This document shows, one piece after another, positions 52,416 through 61,112 of a DNA stretch of 64,000 bases. The position numbers were made by a program, and so were the translations under genes. Position 1 is the first letter of the stretch. Each line of letters opens with the position of its first letter. The DNA lies in the NCBI RefSeq assembly GCF_018130545.1, contig NZ_JAFCKF010000003.1:62001-126000 (forward strand). Reading direction: 5' to 3'. Under the pieces are notes generated by a model. That model saw only the letters and a list, made by a program, of their open reading frames with translations. It did not search any database and was not told the DNA's origin. This stretch comes from Bradyrhizobium tropiciagri (GTDB taxonomy: Bacteria; Pseudomonadota; Alphaproteobacteria; Rhizobiales; Xanthobacteraceae).

Positions 52416-52598
52416 TCACTGCGGCACTGGGTGCAGCCGCGCCAGCTGGTCGAGCGACAATCCGGCCTCGCGATCGCTCAAGGGAAACCGGACAATGATG
52501 TCCTGACGCGCCACCTGCCCCCACAGCGCGTCCGACGACCATTTCTGCGGCTCAGGCCCGCGCGGGCCGTCGATCCAGATGAAATACCATTCCGCCAT
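52416..52598 (-). CDS. Small hypothetical protein
   Basis: A 60-residue ORF (MAEWYFIWIDGPRGPEPQKW, ending QLARLHPVPQ) with ordinary composition and codon use, on the strand opposite the broken phosphotransferase and convergent with it. The ribosome site is weak. No family is recognised. It is a plausible gene but unproven. Confidence 0.5.
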   Translation of the reverse strand: MAEWYFIWIDGPRGPEPQKWSSDALWGQVARQDIIVRFPLSDREAGLSLDQLARLHPVPQ

Positions 52599-52712
52599 TG
52601 TGAGCGTCCAACGACCGGGATGCCCCTAAGCTGACACTTCGCCGGCGAAACCGCAACGCTCCCGCCATTCCCGATCGCAAGCGATCGATCACGCCTGGTT
52701 CGAAAACGACGC

Positions 52713-52740
52713 AAGGCTCCGCCACGATTGGCGGAGCCTT
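52713..52740. terminator. Terminator hairpin after the Ser-rich protein gene
   Basis: A perfect 11-bp stem AAGGCTCCGCC / GGCGGAGCCTT with a 6-nt loop. It starts 19 bases past the stop of the minus-strand Ser-rich gene. On the plus strand it is followed by GTTTCG. Confidence 0.7.
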
Positions 52741-52758
52741 GTTTCGATATTGGCCGCC

Positions 52759-53397
52759 TCAGGCCGTGTAGTTGAGCAGCATCGAGCTTGCCGTCGAGGC
52801 CGTGGTACTCGAACCGCTTGCGCCGTAACCGGAGCTCGCAGACTGCATGTCTTGCAGCAGCTTGATGAAGTCTTGCAGGACCTGCGAGTCGCTGCTGCTC
52901 GATGACGAGCTGTCGCTCGACGCATCAGCCGTCGACGATGATGAGCGGGCGCCCGTCAAGGAGCTGTCGGATGGCGGTGGTCCGGGCGGCGGTCCGGGCG
53001 GCGGACCACCGGCGCCGTTGAGCCCGGCACTCGCGCCGCCATCGCTGCCCGAATTGCCGAAAGTATTGGCAAACACGTTCTGCAGCTCGGTCGCCTGCGC
53101 GCTGGTCAGGTTGCCATTCGAGACTTGCGCCTGGATCAGATTGTCGATCGTGGTCTGCATATCGGTCGGCGTCGCCGTTGAGCTCGTCGACGAGCTCGAG
53201 GATGCCCCCGATGATGCGCCAGTCGCCGATTGCCGGTCTGCGTTGAGCGAGGCATCGATGCTGGTCAACGCCGTCGAAAGTGCGCTTTCGTCGGACGAGC
53301 TGATGGCGCCGGAAGCAACTTCGGACTGGAGTTCAGTCTGCAACCTCTGCAAAGGAGAACTGTAGCTGCTCGCGCCCACTGCGGATGTGATGGTCAT
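52759..53397 (-). CDS. Ser/Pro-rich low-complexity protein
   Basis: This 212-residue protein has structured ends (SSPLQRLQTELQSEVASGAI and LLQDFIKLLQ-like segments) around runs of Ser and a GGPPPGPPPGPPPS tract at about 130-143. The N-terminal half contains two related segments of the pattern ...LxxEVASGxISSSDESALSTAL... and ...LIQAQVSNGNLTSAQATELQNVF, each about 25 residues. They look like paired EF-hand-less helix-loop-helix units. No signal peptide is obvious. Function unknown; a secreted or surface role is possible from composition. Confidence 0.75.
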   Translation of the reverse strand: MTITSAVGASSYSSPLQRLQTELQSEVASGAISSSDESALSTALTSIDASLNADRQSATGASSGASSSSSTSSTATPTDMQTTIDNLIQAQVSNGNLTSAQATELQNVFANTFGNSGSDGGASAGLNGAGGPPPGPPPGPPPSDSSLTGARSSSSTADASSDSSSSSSSDSQVLQDFIKLLQDMQSASSGYGASGSSTTASTASSMLLNYTA

Positions 53398-53675
53398 CTC
53401 GTATCCCCAATAACAAGCCCCGCCGCAACATGAACAGACGTACTTAATTTTCTATGCGTCCAATCTCGCGTGCTGTGTTCGAGCATTTCCAGAACGACGG
53501 TGAGCAATGTCGAGACAACGAATTCTGGAAAAGATTCGAATATCACAACAGCATCGACCGACATTTCTTCGCGTGTCTTGAATCGCTGCCTGATGTGCAA
53601 TCGGCAAATCTTGCCTGCACTGCAAATGCTGCCTATCTCGCGGCGTGCGTTGAAGCGATGACTACGCGATCCCGG

Positions 53676-54131
53676 CTAGCCATACGGCGTCCCGTCCTTG
53701 TGCAGGAAGCGGCCGTCGGTGCTCGGGCTCATCATGTCGATGTCGGAGCAGGTGATGACATCGGCGCGGGAGCGCGAGCCGACTTCGAGATAGGTCGCTG
53801 TCATCTGCGACCTGTTGATCATGTGATGCCCGTTGCCGGAATTCTTCGGAAATGCCGCGCAATCGCCGGCGCGCAGCACCGTCTCGCCGCCGTCCTCCAC
53901 CAACACCACCTCACCCGCGAGCACATAGACGAACTCGTCCTCGTCGGAATGCCAGTGGCGCTGGCTCGACCAGTTGCCGGGCGGCAGCCGCATCAGATTG
54001 ACACCGAAATCGGCGAGCCCGCCGGCATCGCCGAGACGCTGTCGCACCCGCTCAGCGGATAGCGCGGCGAACTCGGCCGGATAGCCCGTCCCCTTGCGTT
54101 CCGGCACGTTTGCAAGATCGATCTTCGGCAT
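53676..54131 (-). CDS. Cupin-domain protein
   Basis: This 151-residue single-domain cupin has a first metal motif RHWHSDEDEFVYVLAGE (two His and one Glu ligand) and a second-motif region FPKNSGNGHHMINRS. The substrate is unknown. Small cupins of this type are often dioxygenases, isomerases or sensors. The ATG at 54131 gives MPKIDLANVPERKGTGYP. Confidence 0.88.
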   Translation of the reverse strand: MPKIDLANVPERKGTGYPAEFAALSAERVRQRLGDAGGLADFGVNLMRLPPGNWSSQRHWHSDEDEFVYVLAGEVVLVEDGGETVLRAGDCAAFPKNSGNGHHMINRSQMTATYLEVGSRSRADVITCSDIDMMSPSTDGRFLHKDGTPYG

Positions 54132-54215
54132 GGCATTTTCCCGGGGCGGTGACCGCAGACCAATGTGCCTATCGCAATCGCATGCCGGAATTGTGTCGCT
54201 TGATCGCGCGCGCCG

Positions 54216-54731
54216 TCAGCCGCGTCCAGCCAGATCCTTCGCCATCAGGATTTCGTCATAGTAGCGGCCGTCGAGCTTCAGCGCGCGCTGCTCGAGCCCG
54301 TACTCGACAAAGCCCGCGCTCCGGTAGAGCCGATGGGCCTGCTCATTGCCCTTCACCACCGCGATCAGCACCAGTTCGACCGTTTCAGCGGCAAGTTCGA
54401 GCGCGGCGTCGATCAGACGGCGGCCGACACCGGCGCGCCGTGCCGCCGGCCGCACATACATGCTGACCAGCTCGCCCTTGTGTCGCTGCTTCGGCCCTTG
54501 CGCCGCGACGAAGCCGACGATGCCTGCAATCTCGTCGCCGCGAAACGCGCCGAGGATCACCGCGCCGCGCGCGAGCCGGTCTGAGAACCATTCGACGGGA
54601 TACGCGCTTTCCGTCTCATACGCACTGCCGAACGCCTCCGGACTCACGCGCAACGCCTCGAGACGAATGTCGCGATAGAGCGCGGCATCCGCGGGCAACA
54701 AGCGCCGGATCTCGATGGACTGCGCGCTCAT
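54216..54731 (-). CDS. GNAT family N-acetyltransferase
   Basis: This 171-residue protein has the acetyl-CoA site VSMYVRPAARRAGVGRRLIDAAL (Q/RxxGxG/A form RRAGVG) and a C-terminal GNEQAHRLYRSAGF typical of GNAT enzymes. The substrate is unknown. I start at ATG 54731 rather than an in-frame GTG 12 bases upstream. It lies 15 bases after the GntR stop and on the same strand, so it may be a trailing gene of the madLM-GntR operon. Confidence 0.88.
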   Translation of the reverse strand: MSAQSIEIRRLLPADAALYRDIRLEALRVSPEAFGSAYETESAYPVEWFSDRLARGAVILGAFRGDEIAGIVGFVAAQGPKQRHKGELVSMYVRPAARRAGVGRRLIDAALELAAETVELVLIAVVKGNEQAHRLYRSAGFVEYGLEQRALKLDGRYYDEILMAKDLAGRG

Positions 54732-54746
54732 TCCGCACCACAACGG

Positions 54747-55463
54747 TCAGACGTCGTCGGACACAGGCCCATCGATGGGCCTGAGGCGATCATCGATATA
54801 GCGTCGAAGCGCCGCTGCGGCGTTCAACATGTGCGCACGCATCCTGCGTGATGCGGTCTCGCCGTCGCCTTCCGCGATCGCCTGCATGATGGCGTCGTGC
54901 TCATCCCGCGACTTGCGGATGCGGTCGCCCTGCCGCAGTTGCGTCCGGCGGAAGGCGCTGAGCCGCGCGCGCACATCCTGCGCCTGCTCCGCCATGAACG
55001 AGTTATGCGTCGCGCTGTAGATGCATTCGTGGAATTGCCGGTTGAACGCATCATAGGCATCGACGTCGTTGGCCTCGACCATGGCTCGCGAGGATTCGTG
55101 GAGCTCGATCAGATGGCTGCGCTCGAGCGGCGTCATGCGATAGGTCGCGAGCCGGACGCACATCGCCTCCACCTCGGCGCTGGTCTCGAACATGTCCATG
55201 ATGCGCTCGGGCGTCATCCGCGCCACGACCAGGCCGCGGCGGCCGCGCACCTCCACGAGGCCGCTGACCACGAGCTGGCGAAGCGCCTCCCGCACCGGCG
55301 TGCGGGAAGCGCCAAAGCGATCGGCAAGCTGCTGTTCTTCCAGGGCCGAACCGGCGACCAGCGCGCCCGACGCAATCTCGTCGGTCAATGCGTTCCGGAT
55401 CCGATCGGAGAGCAATCCCCCATCGTCTTCCGGATCAGTCGCGACCTTGAGCAAACTTGCCAT
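54747..55463 (-). CDS. GntR/FCD regulator of malonate utilisation
   Basis: This 238-residue protein has a winged helix (SDRIRNALTDEIASGALVAG, then QQLADRFGASRTPVREALRQLV) and an FCD domain with conserved His/Asp ligand-site residues. It follows madM directly: the madM stop at 55464 abuts its ATG, and its GGAGG site lies inside the end of madM. Gene context and homology to MatR/MdcY-type regulators make it the likely malonate-responsive repressor of both divergent malonate units. Confidence 0.9.
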   Translation of the reverse strand: MASLLKVATDPEDDGGLLSDRIRNALTDEIASGALVAGSALEEQQLADRFGASRTPVREALRQLVVSGLVEVRGRRGLVVARMTPERIMDMFETSAEVEAMCVRLATYRMTPLERSHLIELHESSRAMVEANDVDAYDAFNRQFHECIYSATHNSFMAEQAQDVRARLSAFRRTQLRQGDRIRKSRDEHDAIMQAIAEGDGETASRRMRAHMLNAAAALRRYIDDRLRPIDGPVSDDV

Positions 55464-56228
55464 TTAGCCTCCTGTGATCGCACGCACCGCGAAGTAAAGG
55501 ATCGACGGCGCGACCAAGCATCCCAATCCCGTATGGAATGTCGCAGTCAACGCCCCGTAGGGCACCAGACGCCGGTCGGTTGCGGCAAGCCCTCCGGAAA
55601 CCCCGCTGACCGTCCCCATCAATCCGCCGAACACCATGGCGCTGCGCGGATTGTCGAGGCCGATCATCTTGGCCACGAACGGCGTCCCGATCATCACGAT
55701 CACCGCCTTGAACACACCGGTCGCGATCGAAAGAGCGATGACCGGTGAGGATGCACCGATCGCCGCCCCGGTGACCGGCCCCACAATGTAGGTGACCGCG
55801 CCGGCACCGATCGTCGTCAATGATTCGGCATCAGTGTAGCCAAACGCCGCGGCAACGAGAACGCCGAGAATGAACGGGACCACGGTTCCCAACCCGAGCG
55901 CGACCGCACCGATCAGCCCGGCCTTGCGCGCATGCACGACGTCGACCTCGAAGGCGGTGGCGACAATGGCGAAGTCCCGCAGCATCGCGCCGCCCATCAG
56001 ACCGATCCCGGTCAGCGCCGGCAGGTCGGCGACGCCCTTCTCGCCGCCGGTGAACAGGCCGCCGAGAAAGGCCAGCGCAAGACCCAACATGATCGCGATC
56101 GCCGAGCCGTGAATGCGCCCGAAGGTGAAGTATTTCGAGATCGCTCCGGAGATCCACATCAGGATTCCGACGGCGGCGAACGCGGTGATCAGCGAATTCG
56201 CGACGAGCACGTGAGCCAGCATGGTCAT
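55464..56228 (-). CDS. madM: Malonate transporter subunit MadM
   Basis: This 254-residue inner-membrane protein with about seven hydrophobic segments belongs to the MadM family, which with MadL forms a sodium-coupled malonate carrier. Typical segments are GRIHGSAIAIMLGLALAFLG and IGLMGGAMLRDFAIVATAFE. Its ATG overlaps the madL stop as ATGA. Confidence 0.93.
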   Translation of the reverse strand: MTMLAHVLVANSLITAFAAVGILMWISGAISKYFTFGRIHGSAIAIMLGLALAFLGGLFTGGEKGVADLPALTGIGLMGGAMLRDFAIVATAFEVDVVHARKAGLIGAVALGLGTVVPFILGVLVAAAFGYTDAESLTTIGAGAVTYIVGPVTGAAIGASSPVIALSIATGVFKAVIVMIGTPFVAKMIGLDNPRSAMVFGGLMGTVSGVSGGLAATDRRLVPYGALTATFHTGLGCLVAPSILYFAVRAITGG

Positions 56229-56665
56229 GCGACCCTCCCGGACTTGAAGTGAGGCACAGGCGCGGCAAGCGTCTCGGCCTCGCGGGCCTCGATCTCGTCC
56301 ATCGTCTCGACCCGACCGCTGAGCCGGCCGATCAGCGCGACCATCGCGAAACACACCGCGACAGCACCGACGCCGGCGATGATGACGATCGGACCGCCCT
56401 TCGCCGCGGCCACGACGTTCTGTTGCGCGGCCATCGCGACCACGATCGGAATGTAGAAGCTGCCCCAGAACTCGACGCCGGTCTTGAGCCCGTGGCTGAG
56501 CAGCTTGCGGCGCACCAGCCAGAGCCGGGCCGCAATCAGAAAAATCATCGCAATGCCGACACCGCCGACATTGGCCTTCACGCCGAGGGCGACGCCGAGC
56601 AGGTCCCCCAGGAAGCCCCCCAGCAGGGTGCAGATCGCGAGCAGCGCAACACCGGAGATGGTCAC
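56225..56665 (-). CDS. madL: Malonate transporter subunit MadL
   Basis: This 146-residue membrane protein has about four hydrophobic segments (GVALLAICTLLGGFLGDLLG, GVGIAMIFLIAARLWL and others). It is the partner of MadM in malonate uptake. I start at the GTG at 56665, preceded by GGGGAGG. A strong RBS further upstream instead serves a 22-residue upstream ORF whose stop overlaps this GTG. Confidence 0.92.
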   Translation of the reverse strand: MTISGVALLAICTLLGGFLGDLLGVALGVKANVGGVGIAMIFLIAARLWLVRRKLLSHGLKTGVEFWGSFYIPIVVAMAAQQNVVAAAKGGPIVIIAGVGAVAVCFAMVALIGRLSGRVETMDEIEAREAETLAAPVPHFKSGRVA

Positions 56666-56730
56666 GGGCGCCTCCCCGGGGTGAGCAGGACGCCGGCAGC
56701 AGGACTTGGACGCTTGGTATGCATTCGCAT
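56662..56730 (-). CDS. Possible 22-residue upstream ORF of madL
   Basis: ATG at 56730 follows an excellent AGGAGG with about 9-base spacing. The ORF reads MRMHTKRPSPAAGVLLTPGR and ends two residues later at a TGA that overlaps the madL GTG (GTGA). It is in a different frame from madL. It may be a translated leader coupling translation into madL. It is also possible that only the RBS is used by chance. Confidence 0.35.
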   Translation of the reverse strand: MRMHTKRPSPAAGVLLTPGRRP

Positions 56731-56746
56731 CGTGAATTTCCTCCTG

Positions 56747-56816
56747 TGTATGCGAATATCCGTCGCTTATGAGGTGTCGTATACATTAATTGACAATACG
56801 ACGCAATACGCATACA
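56747..56816. promoter_or_regulatory. Nested operator region of the malonate locus
   Basis: Outer arms TGTATGCG (56747-56754) / CGCATACA (56809-56816) and inner arms GTCGTAT (56776-56782) / ATACGAC (56796-56802). The left inner arm contains GTATAC, the core reported for MdcY/MatR-type regulators. It lies between madL and mdcA and overlaps the mdcA promoter. Confidence 0.6.
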
Positions 56817-56818
56817 TT
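56790..56818 (+). promoter_or_regulatory. Sigma-70 promoter of the mdc operon
   Basis: TTGACA, a 17-bp spacer, then TACATT, 42 bases before the mdcA ATG. The right arms of both nested inverted repeats lie within it, as expected for repression by the GntR protein. Confidence 0.65.
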
Positions 56819-56859
56819 GATCGATATCGAAGCCCGTCTCGCATGCCGAGGAGCCCGAA

Positions 56860-58506
56860 ATGAGCGATTGGGGTATGCAAAAGGCCGCCCTGGCTGAGCG
56901 CCTGGCCGCCGGCCAAAGGCACGCCAGCGGAAAGATCGTCCCGATCCCGAGCCTGCCTGCGTTTCTGAACGCGGTGATCCGGTCAGGTGACCGGGTGTGC
57001 CTCGAGGGCGACAATCAGAAGCAGGCCGACATCCTCGCCTCGGCGCTCGCTGACCTCGACCCCGCCGAGATCAGCGATCTCCACATGGTGCAGTCGGGCG
57101 TCGTGCTACCGTCCCACCTCGACATCTTCGAGAAGGGCATCGCGCGGCGGCTCGACTTCTCCTATTCGGGCCCGCAATCGGCGCGCATCGCGCGGATGCT
57201 GTTCGGCGGCAAGATCGAGCTCGGCGCCGTCCATACCTATCTCGAGCTGTTCGCGCGCTACTTCATCGATCTGACGCCGCACGTCGCGCTGATCGCAGCC
57301 GTCAGCGCCGACAAGGACGGCAACCTCTATACCGGGCCGAACACCGAAGACACGCCGACGGTGGTCGAGGCGACCAGCTACAAGAACGGCCTCGTCGTGG
57401 CCCAGGTGACCGAGATCGTCGACAAGGTCCCGCGCGTCGACATCCCCGGCGACCTCGTCCATTTCGTGGTCGAAGCCGGCCGCCCGTTCTATGTCGAGCC
57501 CCTCTTCACGCGCGATCCCGCAGCCATCACCGAGACCCAGATCCTGACCGCGATGCTCGCCATCAAGGGCATCTACGCGCCCTACGGCGTGCGCCGGCTC
57601 AATCACGGCATCGGATTCAACACCGCCGCGATCGAGCTGTTGCTGCCGACCTATGGCGAGAAGCTCGGGCTCAAGGGCAAGGTCTGCACCCACTTCGCGC
57701 TCAATCCGCATCCCACGATGATTCCGGCGATCGAAGCCGGATGGGTCGAGCAGATCCATTGCTTCGGATCGGAAGTCGGCATGGAGGATTATGTCGCGGC
57801 GCGCCCGGATGTGTTCTTCACCGGGCCCGACGGCTCACTGCGCTCCAATCGCGCCTTCTGCCAGACCGCGGGCCTCTATGCCTGCGACATGTTCATCGGA
57901 TCGACGCTGCAAATCGACCTCGAAGGCCACAGCTCGACGGTGACGACCAGCCGCATCGCGGGCTTCGGCGGCGCGCCGAACATGGGCTCCGACCCGCGCG
58001 GCCGCCGCCACCCGAGCGAACCCTGGCTCAAGGCCGGCGCCGAGGCAGCCCCCGATTCCGATGCCGCGCTGCGCCGCGGCCGCAAGCTGGTGGTGCAGAT
58101 CGGCGAGACCTTTGGCGAGCGCAACGCGCCACTGTTCGTCGAGCGGCTTGACGCGCTCGAGCTCGCAAGCGCGCTCAAGCTCGATCTCGCGCCGGTCATG
58201 GTCTACGCCGACGACGTCACCCACATCGTCACCGAGGAGGGCATCGCCAACCTCCTGATGTGCCGGGACAAGGACGAGCGCGAGCAGGCGATCCGCGGTG
58301 TTGCCGGCTACACCGACATCGGCCGCGCCCGCGATCCGAAGCTCGTCGAAAAGCTGCGCGCGCGTGGCGTGATCCGGCGTCCCGAAGATCTCGGCATCGA
58401 TCCACTCGATGCCGATCGCCGCCTGCTCGCCGCCCGCTCGATCAAGGATCTCATGCTGGCGTCCGGCGGACTCTATCGCCCGCCCAGCCGCTTCCGCAAC
58501 TGGTGA
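56860..58506 (+). CDS. mdcA: Malonate decarboxylase alpha subunit (acetyl-S-ACP:malonate ACP transferase)
   Basis: This 548-residue protein is full length for MdcA. It swaps acetyl for malonyl on the acyl-carrier subunit MdcC, the first step of the biotin-independent decarboxylase. It belongs to the CoA-transferase superfamily. Conserved blocks are SYKNGLVVAQVTEIVDKVPR, GVRRLNHGIGFNTAAIELLL and NPHPTMIPAIEAGW. AGGAG precedes the ATG. It is the first gene of a seven-gene operon with short gaps or overlaps. Confidence 0.95.
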   Translation: MSDWGMQKAALAERLAAGQRHASGKIVPIPSLPAFLNAVIRSGDRVCLEGDNQKQADILASALADLDPAEISDLHMVQSGVVLPSHLDIFEKGIARRLDFSYSGPQSARIARMLFGGKIELGAVHTYLELFARYFIDLTPHVALIAAVSADKDGNLYTGPNTEDTPTVVEATSYKNGLVVAQVTEIVDKVPRVDIPGDLVHFVVEAGRPFYVEPLFTRDPAAITETQILTAMLAIKGIYAPYGVRRLNHGIGFNTAAIELLLPTYGEKLGLKGKVCTHFALNPHPTMIPAIEAGWVEQIHCFGSEVGMEDYVAARPDVFFTGPDGSLRSNRAFCQTAGLYACDMFIGSTLQIDLEGHSSTVTTSRIAGFGGAPNMGSDPRGRRHPSEPWLKAGAEAAPDSDAALRRGRKLVVQIGETFGERNAPLFVERLDALELASALKLDLAPVMVYADDVTHIVTEEGIANLLMCRDKDEREQAIRGVAGYTDIGRARDPKLVEKLRARGVIRRPEDLGIDPLDADRRLLAARSIKDLMLASGGLYRPPSRFRNW

Positions 58507-58516
58507 GGAGTTTCGC

Positions 58517-58834
58517 ATGGAAACGCTCAGCTTCCGACTATCCGCCCCGACGCGCGCCGGCGGCACCCGCATGCAGGCGATCGTCGGCGTCGTCGCCTCC
58601 GGCAATCTCGAAGTGCTGCTGGAACGCGCCGCGCCGGCCGATAGCTGCATGATCGACATCACGACTGCAGCCCACGGCTTCGGCGCGGTCTGGGACGCCG
58701 TGGTTCGCGACTTCGTCGCGCGCCGACCTGCCGGTGGCCTGCGCATCTCCATCAATGACGGCGGCGCCCGGCCCGACACGGTCGCGCTGCGCCTCGCCCA
58801 GGGCGTCCGCAAGATCGAGGAGCCGGAACGATGA
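58517..58834 (+). CDS. mdcC: Malonate decarboxylase acyl-carrier (delta) subunit
   Basis: This 105-residue carrier holds the 2'-(5''-phosphoribosyl)-3'-dephospho-CoA group. The attachment serine is S28 in VVASGNLEVLLE, where the family has a conserved Ser-Gly. The last residues overlap the mdcD start by 4 bases (ATGA). Confidence 0.93.
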   Translation: METLSFRLSAPTRAGGTRMQAIVGVVASGNLEVLLERAAPADSCMIDITTAAHGFGAVWDAVVRDFVARRPAGGLRISINDGGARPDTVALRLAQGVRKIEEPER

Positions 58835-59745
58835 TCGCGGCCACAGCCAACACGGATTCGCTGAGCTGGTACGAGGCGAGTGCCCGGCAGCGCATTGATG
58901 CGCTGGTCGATCCCGGCAGCTTTGCCGAATTCATTGGCCCCGAGCAGCGCGAGATGAGCCCGCATCTTTCGATCTTCGACCTGCCGGAGCAATTCGACGA
59001 CGGCATCGTCGTCGGACGCGGCCGCCTTGAGGGATCGCCGGTGCTGGTCGCAGCGCAGGAAGGACGCTTCATGGGCGGCGCCTTCGGCGAGGTCCATGGT
59101 GCCAAGCTCACCGGACTGCTGCGCGCCGCGCGCGCGCTTCAACAGGACGTGCTGATCCTGTTCGACACCGGCGGCGTGCGGCTTCAGGAAGCCAACGCCG
59201 GCGAGCTCGCCATCGCGGAGATCATGCGCGCGGTCATCGAGGCGCGGCGCGCCGGCGCCAACGTGATCGGACTGATCGGCGGACGCGCCGGATGCTATGG
59301 CGGCGGCAGCCTGATCGCCGGCACCTGCTCGCGCCTGATCGTCTCCGAACAGGGCCGGATCAGCGTCAGCGGCCCCGAGGTGATCGAGACCAACAAGGGC
59401 ATCGAGGAGTTCGACTCGCGCGACCGCGCGCTGGTCTGGCGCACGATGGGCGGCAAGCACCGCTACCTGATCGGCGGCGCCGATACGTTCGTCGACGACG
59501 AGGCGCTGGCGTTTCGCCAGGCTGCGATGGACGCGCTCAAGGTCACGCGCGGTTGCGGCGTCGCGGTTCTCGAAGCCGAGCAGACGCGCCTGGAGCGGCG
59601 GCTGCAACGCTTCGGCGCAGCCAGGGACGCCGTCGAGATCTGGCAGGCGCTCGGCATCGACACGTCGACCGACATCCCCGCGCTTCCGACCGACGCGTTC
59701 CTTGCCGCGGCGAACAACAGGGAGAACGCCGATGACGCTCGATGA
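58831..59745 (+). CDS. mdcD: Malonate decarboxylase beta subunit
   Basis: This 304-residue protein of the carboxyltransferase (crotonase-like) fold forms, with MdcE, the site that decarboxylates malonyl-S-MdcC to acetyl-S-MdcC. Family blocks are FMGGAFGEVHGAKLTGLLRA, DTGGVRLQEANAGELAIAEI and GGRAGCYGGGSLIAG. It overlaps mdcC by 4 bases and mdcE by 14. Confidence 0.95.
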   Translation: MIAATANTDSLSWYEASARQRIDALVDPGSFAEFIGPEQREMSPHLSIFDLPEQFDDGIVVGRGRLEGSPVLVAAQEGRFMGGAFGEVHGAKLTGLLRAARALQQDVLILFDTGGVRLQEANAGELAIAEIMRAVIEARRAGANVIGLIGGRAGCYGGGSLIAGTCSRLIVSEQGRISVSGPEVIETNKGIEEFDSRDRALVWRTMGGKHRYLIGGADTFVDDEALAFRQAAMDALKVTRGCGVAVLEAEQTRLERRLQRFGAARDAVEIWQALGIDTSTDIPALPTDAFLAAANNRENADDAR

Positions 59746-60472
59746 TATCCTGGCCGGCCTGTTCCCGAACGGAAGCAAGATCGACATCAGTGGTGCGATG
59801 ATTGCAGGATCGGCGATCCTTCCCGGTGCAGGTCCGATCCATGTGCTTGGCATCACCCAGGGACAGCCGCTCGGCGTCGACGAGGCGGTTGCGCTCGCAA
59901 GGCGCGTGCTCGAGATCGTCAAATCAGGCGATCGCGCGCCGATCCTGTTTCTGGTGGATTCATCAAGCCAGCGCATGAGCCGGCGCGACGAACTGCTCGG
60001 CCTCAGCGAATACCTCTCGCATCTCGCCAAGGCCTTGCTGCTCGCTGAAGCAGAAGGACACTGCACGGTCGCCCTGCTCTACGGCGGCAGCGCGGCCGGC
60101 GCGTTCATCGCCACCGCCCTTGCCGCCGGTACGCTGGTCGGGCTGCCCGGCGCGCATCCCGCGGTGATGGATCTGCCGTCGATGGCGCGGGTCACCAAGC
60201 TTCCGATCGACGTGCTCAAGGCCAAGGCGGAAGCGACCCCGGTGTTCGCTCCGGGCCTCGAGAACATGGTGCAGACCGGCGGCATTCATCTGGTCCTGGA
60301 CGAGCGAGCGCCGTTGGCGCCGCAGCTTGCCGCCATCCTTAAGCGCCCGCAGGGACTGGACGAGCGCAGCCGGCTCGGTGCCGAGCGTGGCGGACGGCGG
60401 AAGGCTGCAGAGATCGCCGACCGGGTCGTTGCGCTCGCAGCGTGCGCGCCGCAGGGAACGCAACATGGCTGA
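59732..60472 (+). CDS. mdcE: Malonate decarboxylase gamma subunit
   Basis: This 246-residue protein is the partner of MdcD in the decarboxylase core. Conserved parts are ILFLVDSSSQRMSRRDELLG and ALLYGGSAAGAFIATALAAG. I start at ATG 59732, preceded by GGGAGA, so it overlaps the end of mdcD. The earlier in-frame ATG is in the body of mdcD and is less likely. Confidence 0.93.
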   Translation: MTLDDILAGLFPNGSKIDISGAMIAGSAILPGAGPIHVLGITQGQPLGVDEAVALARRVLEIVKSGDRAPILFLVDSSSQRMSRRDELLGLSEYLSHLAKALLLAEAEGHCTVALLYGGSAAGAFIATALAAGTLVGLPGAHPAVMDLPSMARVTKLPIDVLKAKAEATPVFAPGLENMVQTGGIHLVLDERAPLAPQLAAILKRPQGLDERSRLGAERGGRRKAAEIADRVVALAACAPQGTQHG

Positions 60473-61112
60473 CGCGTTGGATCGCCACACCATGGTGAAG
60501 GTCTCGGCTACGGGATGGAGTGCTGCGATGCACCGCTATCCCGAACTCGCCGATGAGCCGATCATCGCAGGCTGGGCGCGCGCGGACCGCCCACTCATTG
60601 TTCGGCGGCCGGCTTGCAGCGATGCGGCCGGCATGATTCCGCTCGGCCTGCCGCTGCCGCCGAGCCACGGCAAACGACGCATTGCGCTGGTGCTCGCGCC
60701 CGGCGACATCGTCGCATCTGCGCCGCCGCCATTGCTCACTGACGCGGCCGCCGCTGCGCCCGCGCATTGGCGCGAAACGATCGCGCACCTCGTGCGGCTC
60801 GTGCCGGAGACCCACACCTTCGGCAGCCTGGCGTGGCAGCATCTCACCGGGCTGCCCTATCTGTCGGACAATTCAGACCTCGATCTGCTCTGGCCGCTGT
60901 CGTCAGCCCGGCACGCGCATACCCTGCCGTCCGACATCGCCGGGATTGCGGCGCAGGCGCCGATGCGGCTGGATGGGGAGATCGTCGGTGCGTTGGGTGG
61001 CGTGCAGTGGCGCGAACTCACCGGCGCTGACGACGACGAAGTTGTCGTGAAGGGAGCTGTCGGCGTCATCGGCACGACGCGCGCGGCCTTTCTGTCGGGG
61101 TGCACGTCATGA
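60465..61112 (+). CDS. mdcG: Phosphoribosyl-dephospho-CoA transferase (malonate decarboxylase holo-ACP synthase)
   Basis: This 215-residue nucleotidyltransferase attaches the dephospho-CoA-derived group to Ser28 of MdcC. The metal-binding acid pair is in SDNSDLDLLW. The ATG at 60465 follows AGGGAACG and overlaps the mdcE stop by 8 bases. The mdcB ATG overlaps its stop. Confidence 0.9.
   Translation: MADALDRHTMVKVSATGWSAAMHRYPELADEPIIAGWARADRPLIVRRPACSDAAGMIPLGLPLPPSHGKRRIALVLAPGDIVASAPPPLLTDAAAAAPAHWRETIAHLVRLVPETHTFGSLAWQHLTGLPYLSDNSDLDLLWPLSSARHAHTLPSDIAGIAAQAPMRLDGEIVGALGGVQWRELTGADDDEVVVKGAVGVIGTTRAAFLSGCTS

Noticed and set aside
57835-60066. 743-codon minus-strand frame across mdcA-mdcE
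   Set aside because: It covers several real, overlapping mdc genes on the plus strand, and its translation is low in structure. It is a shadow.
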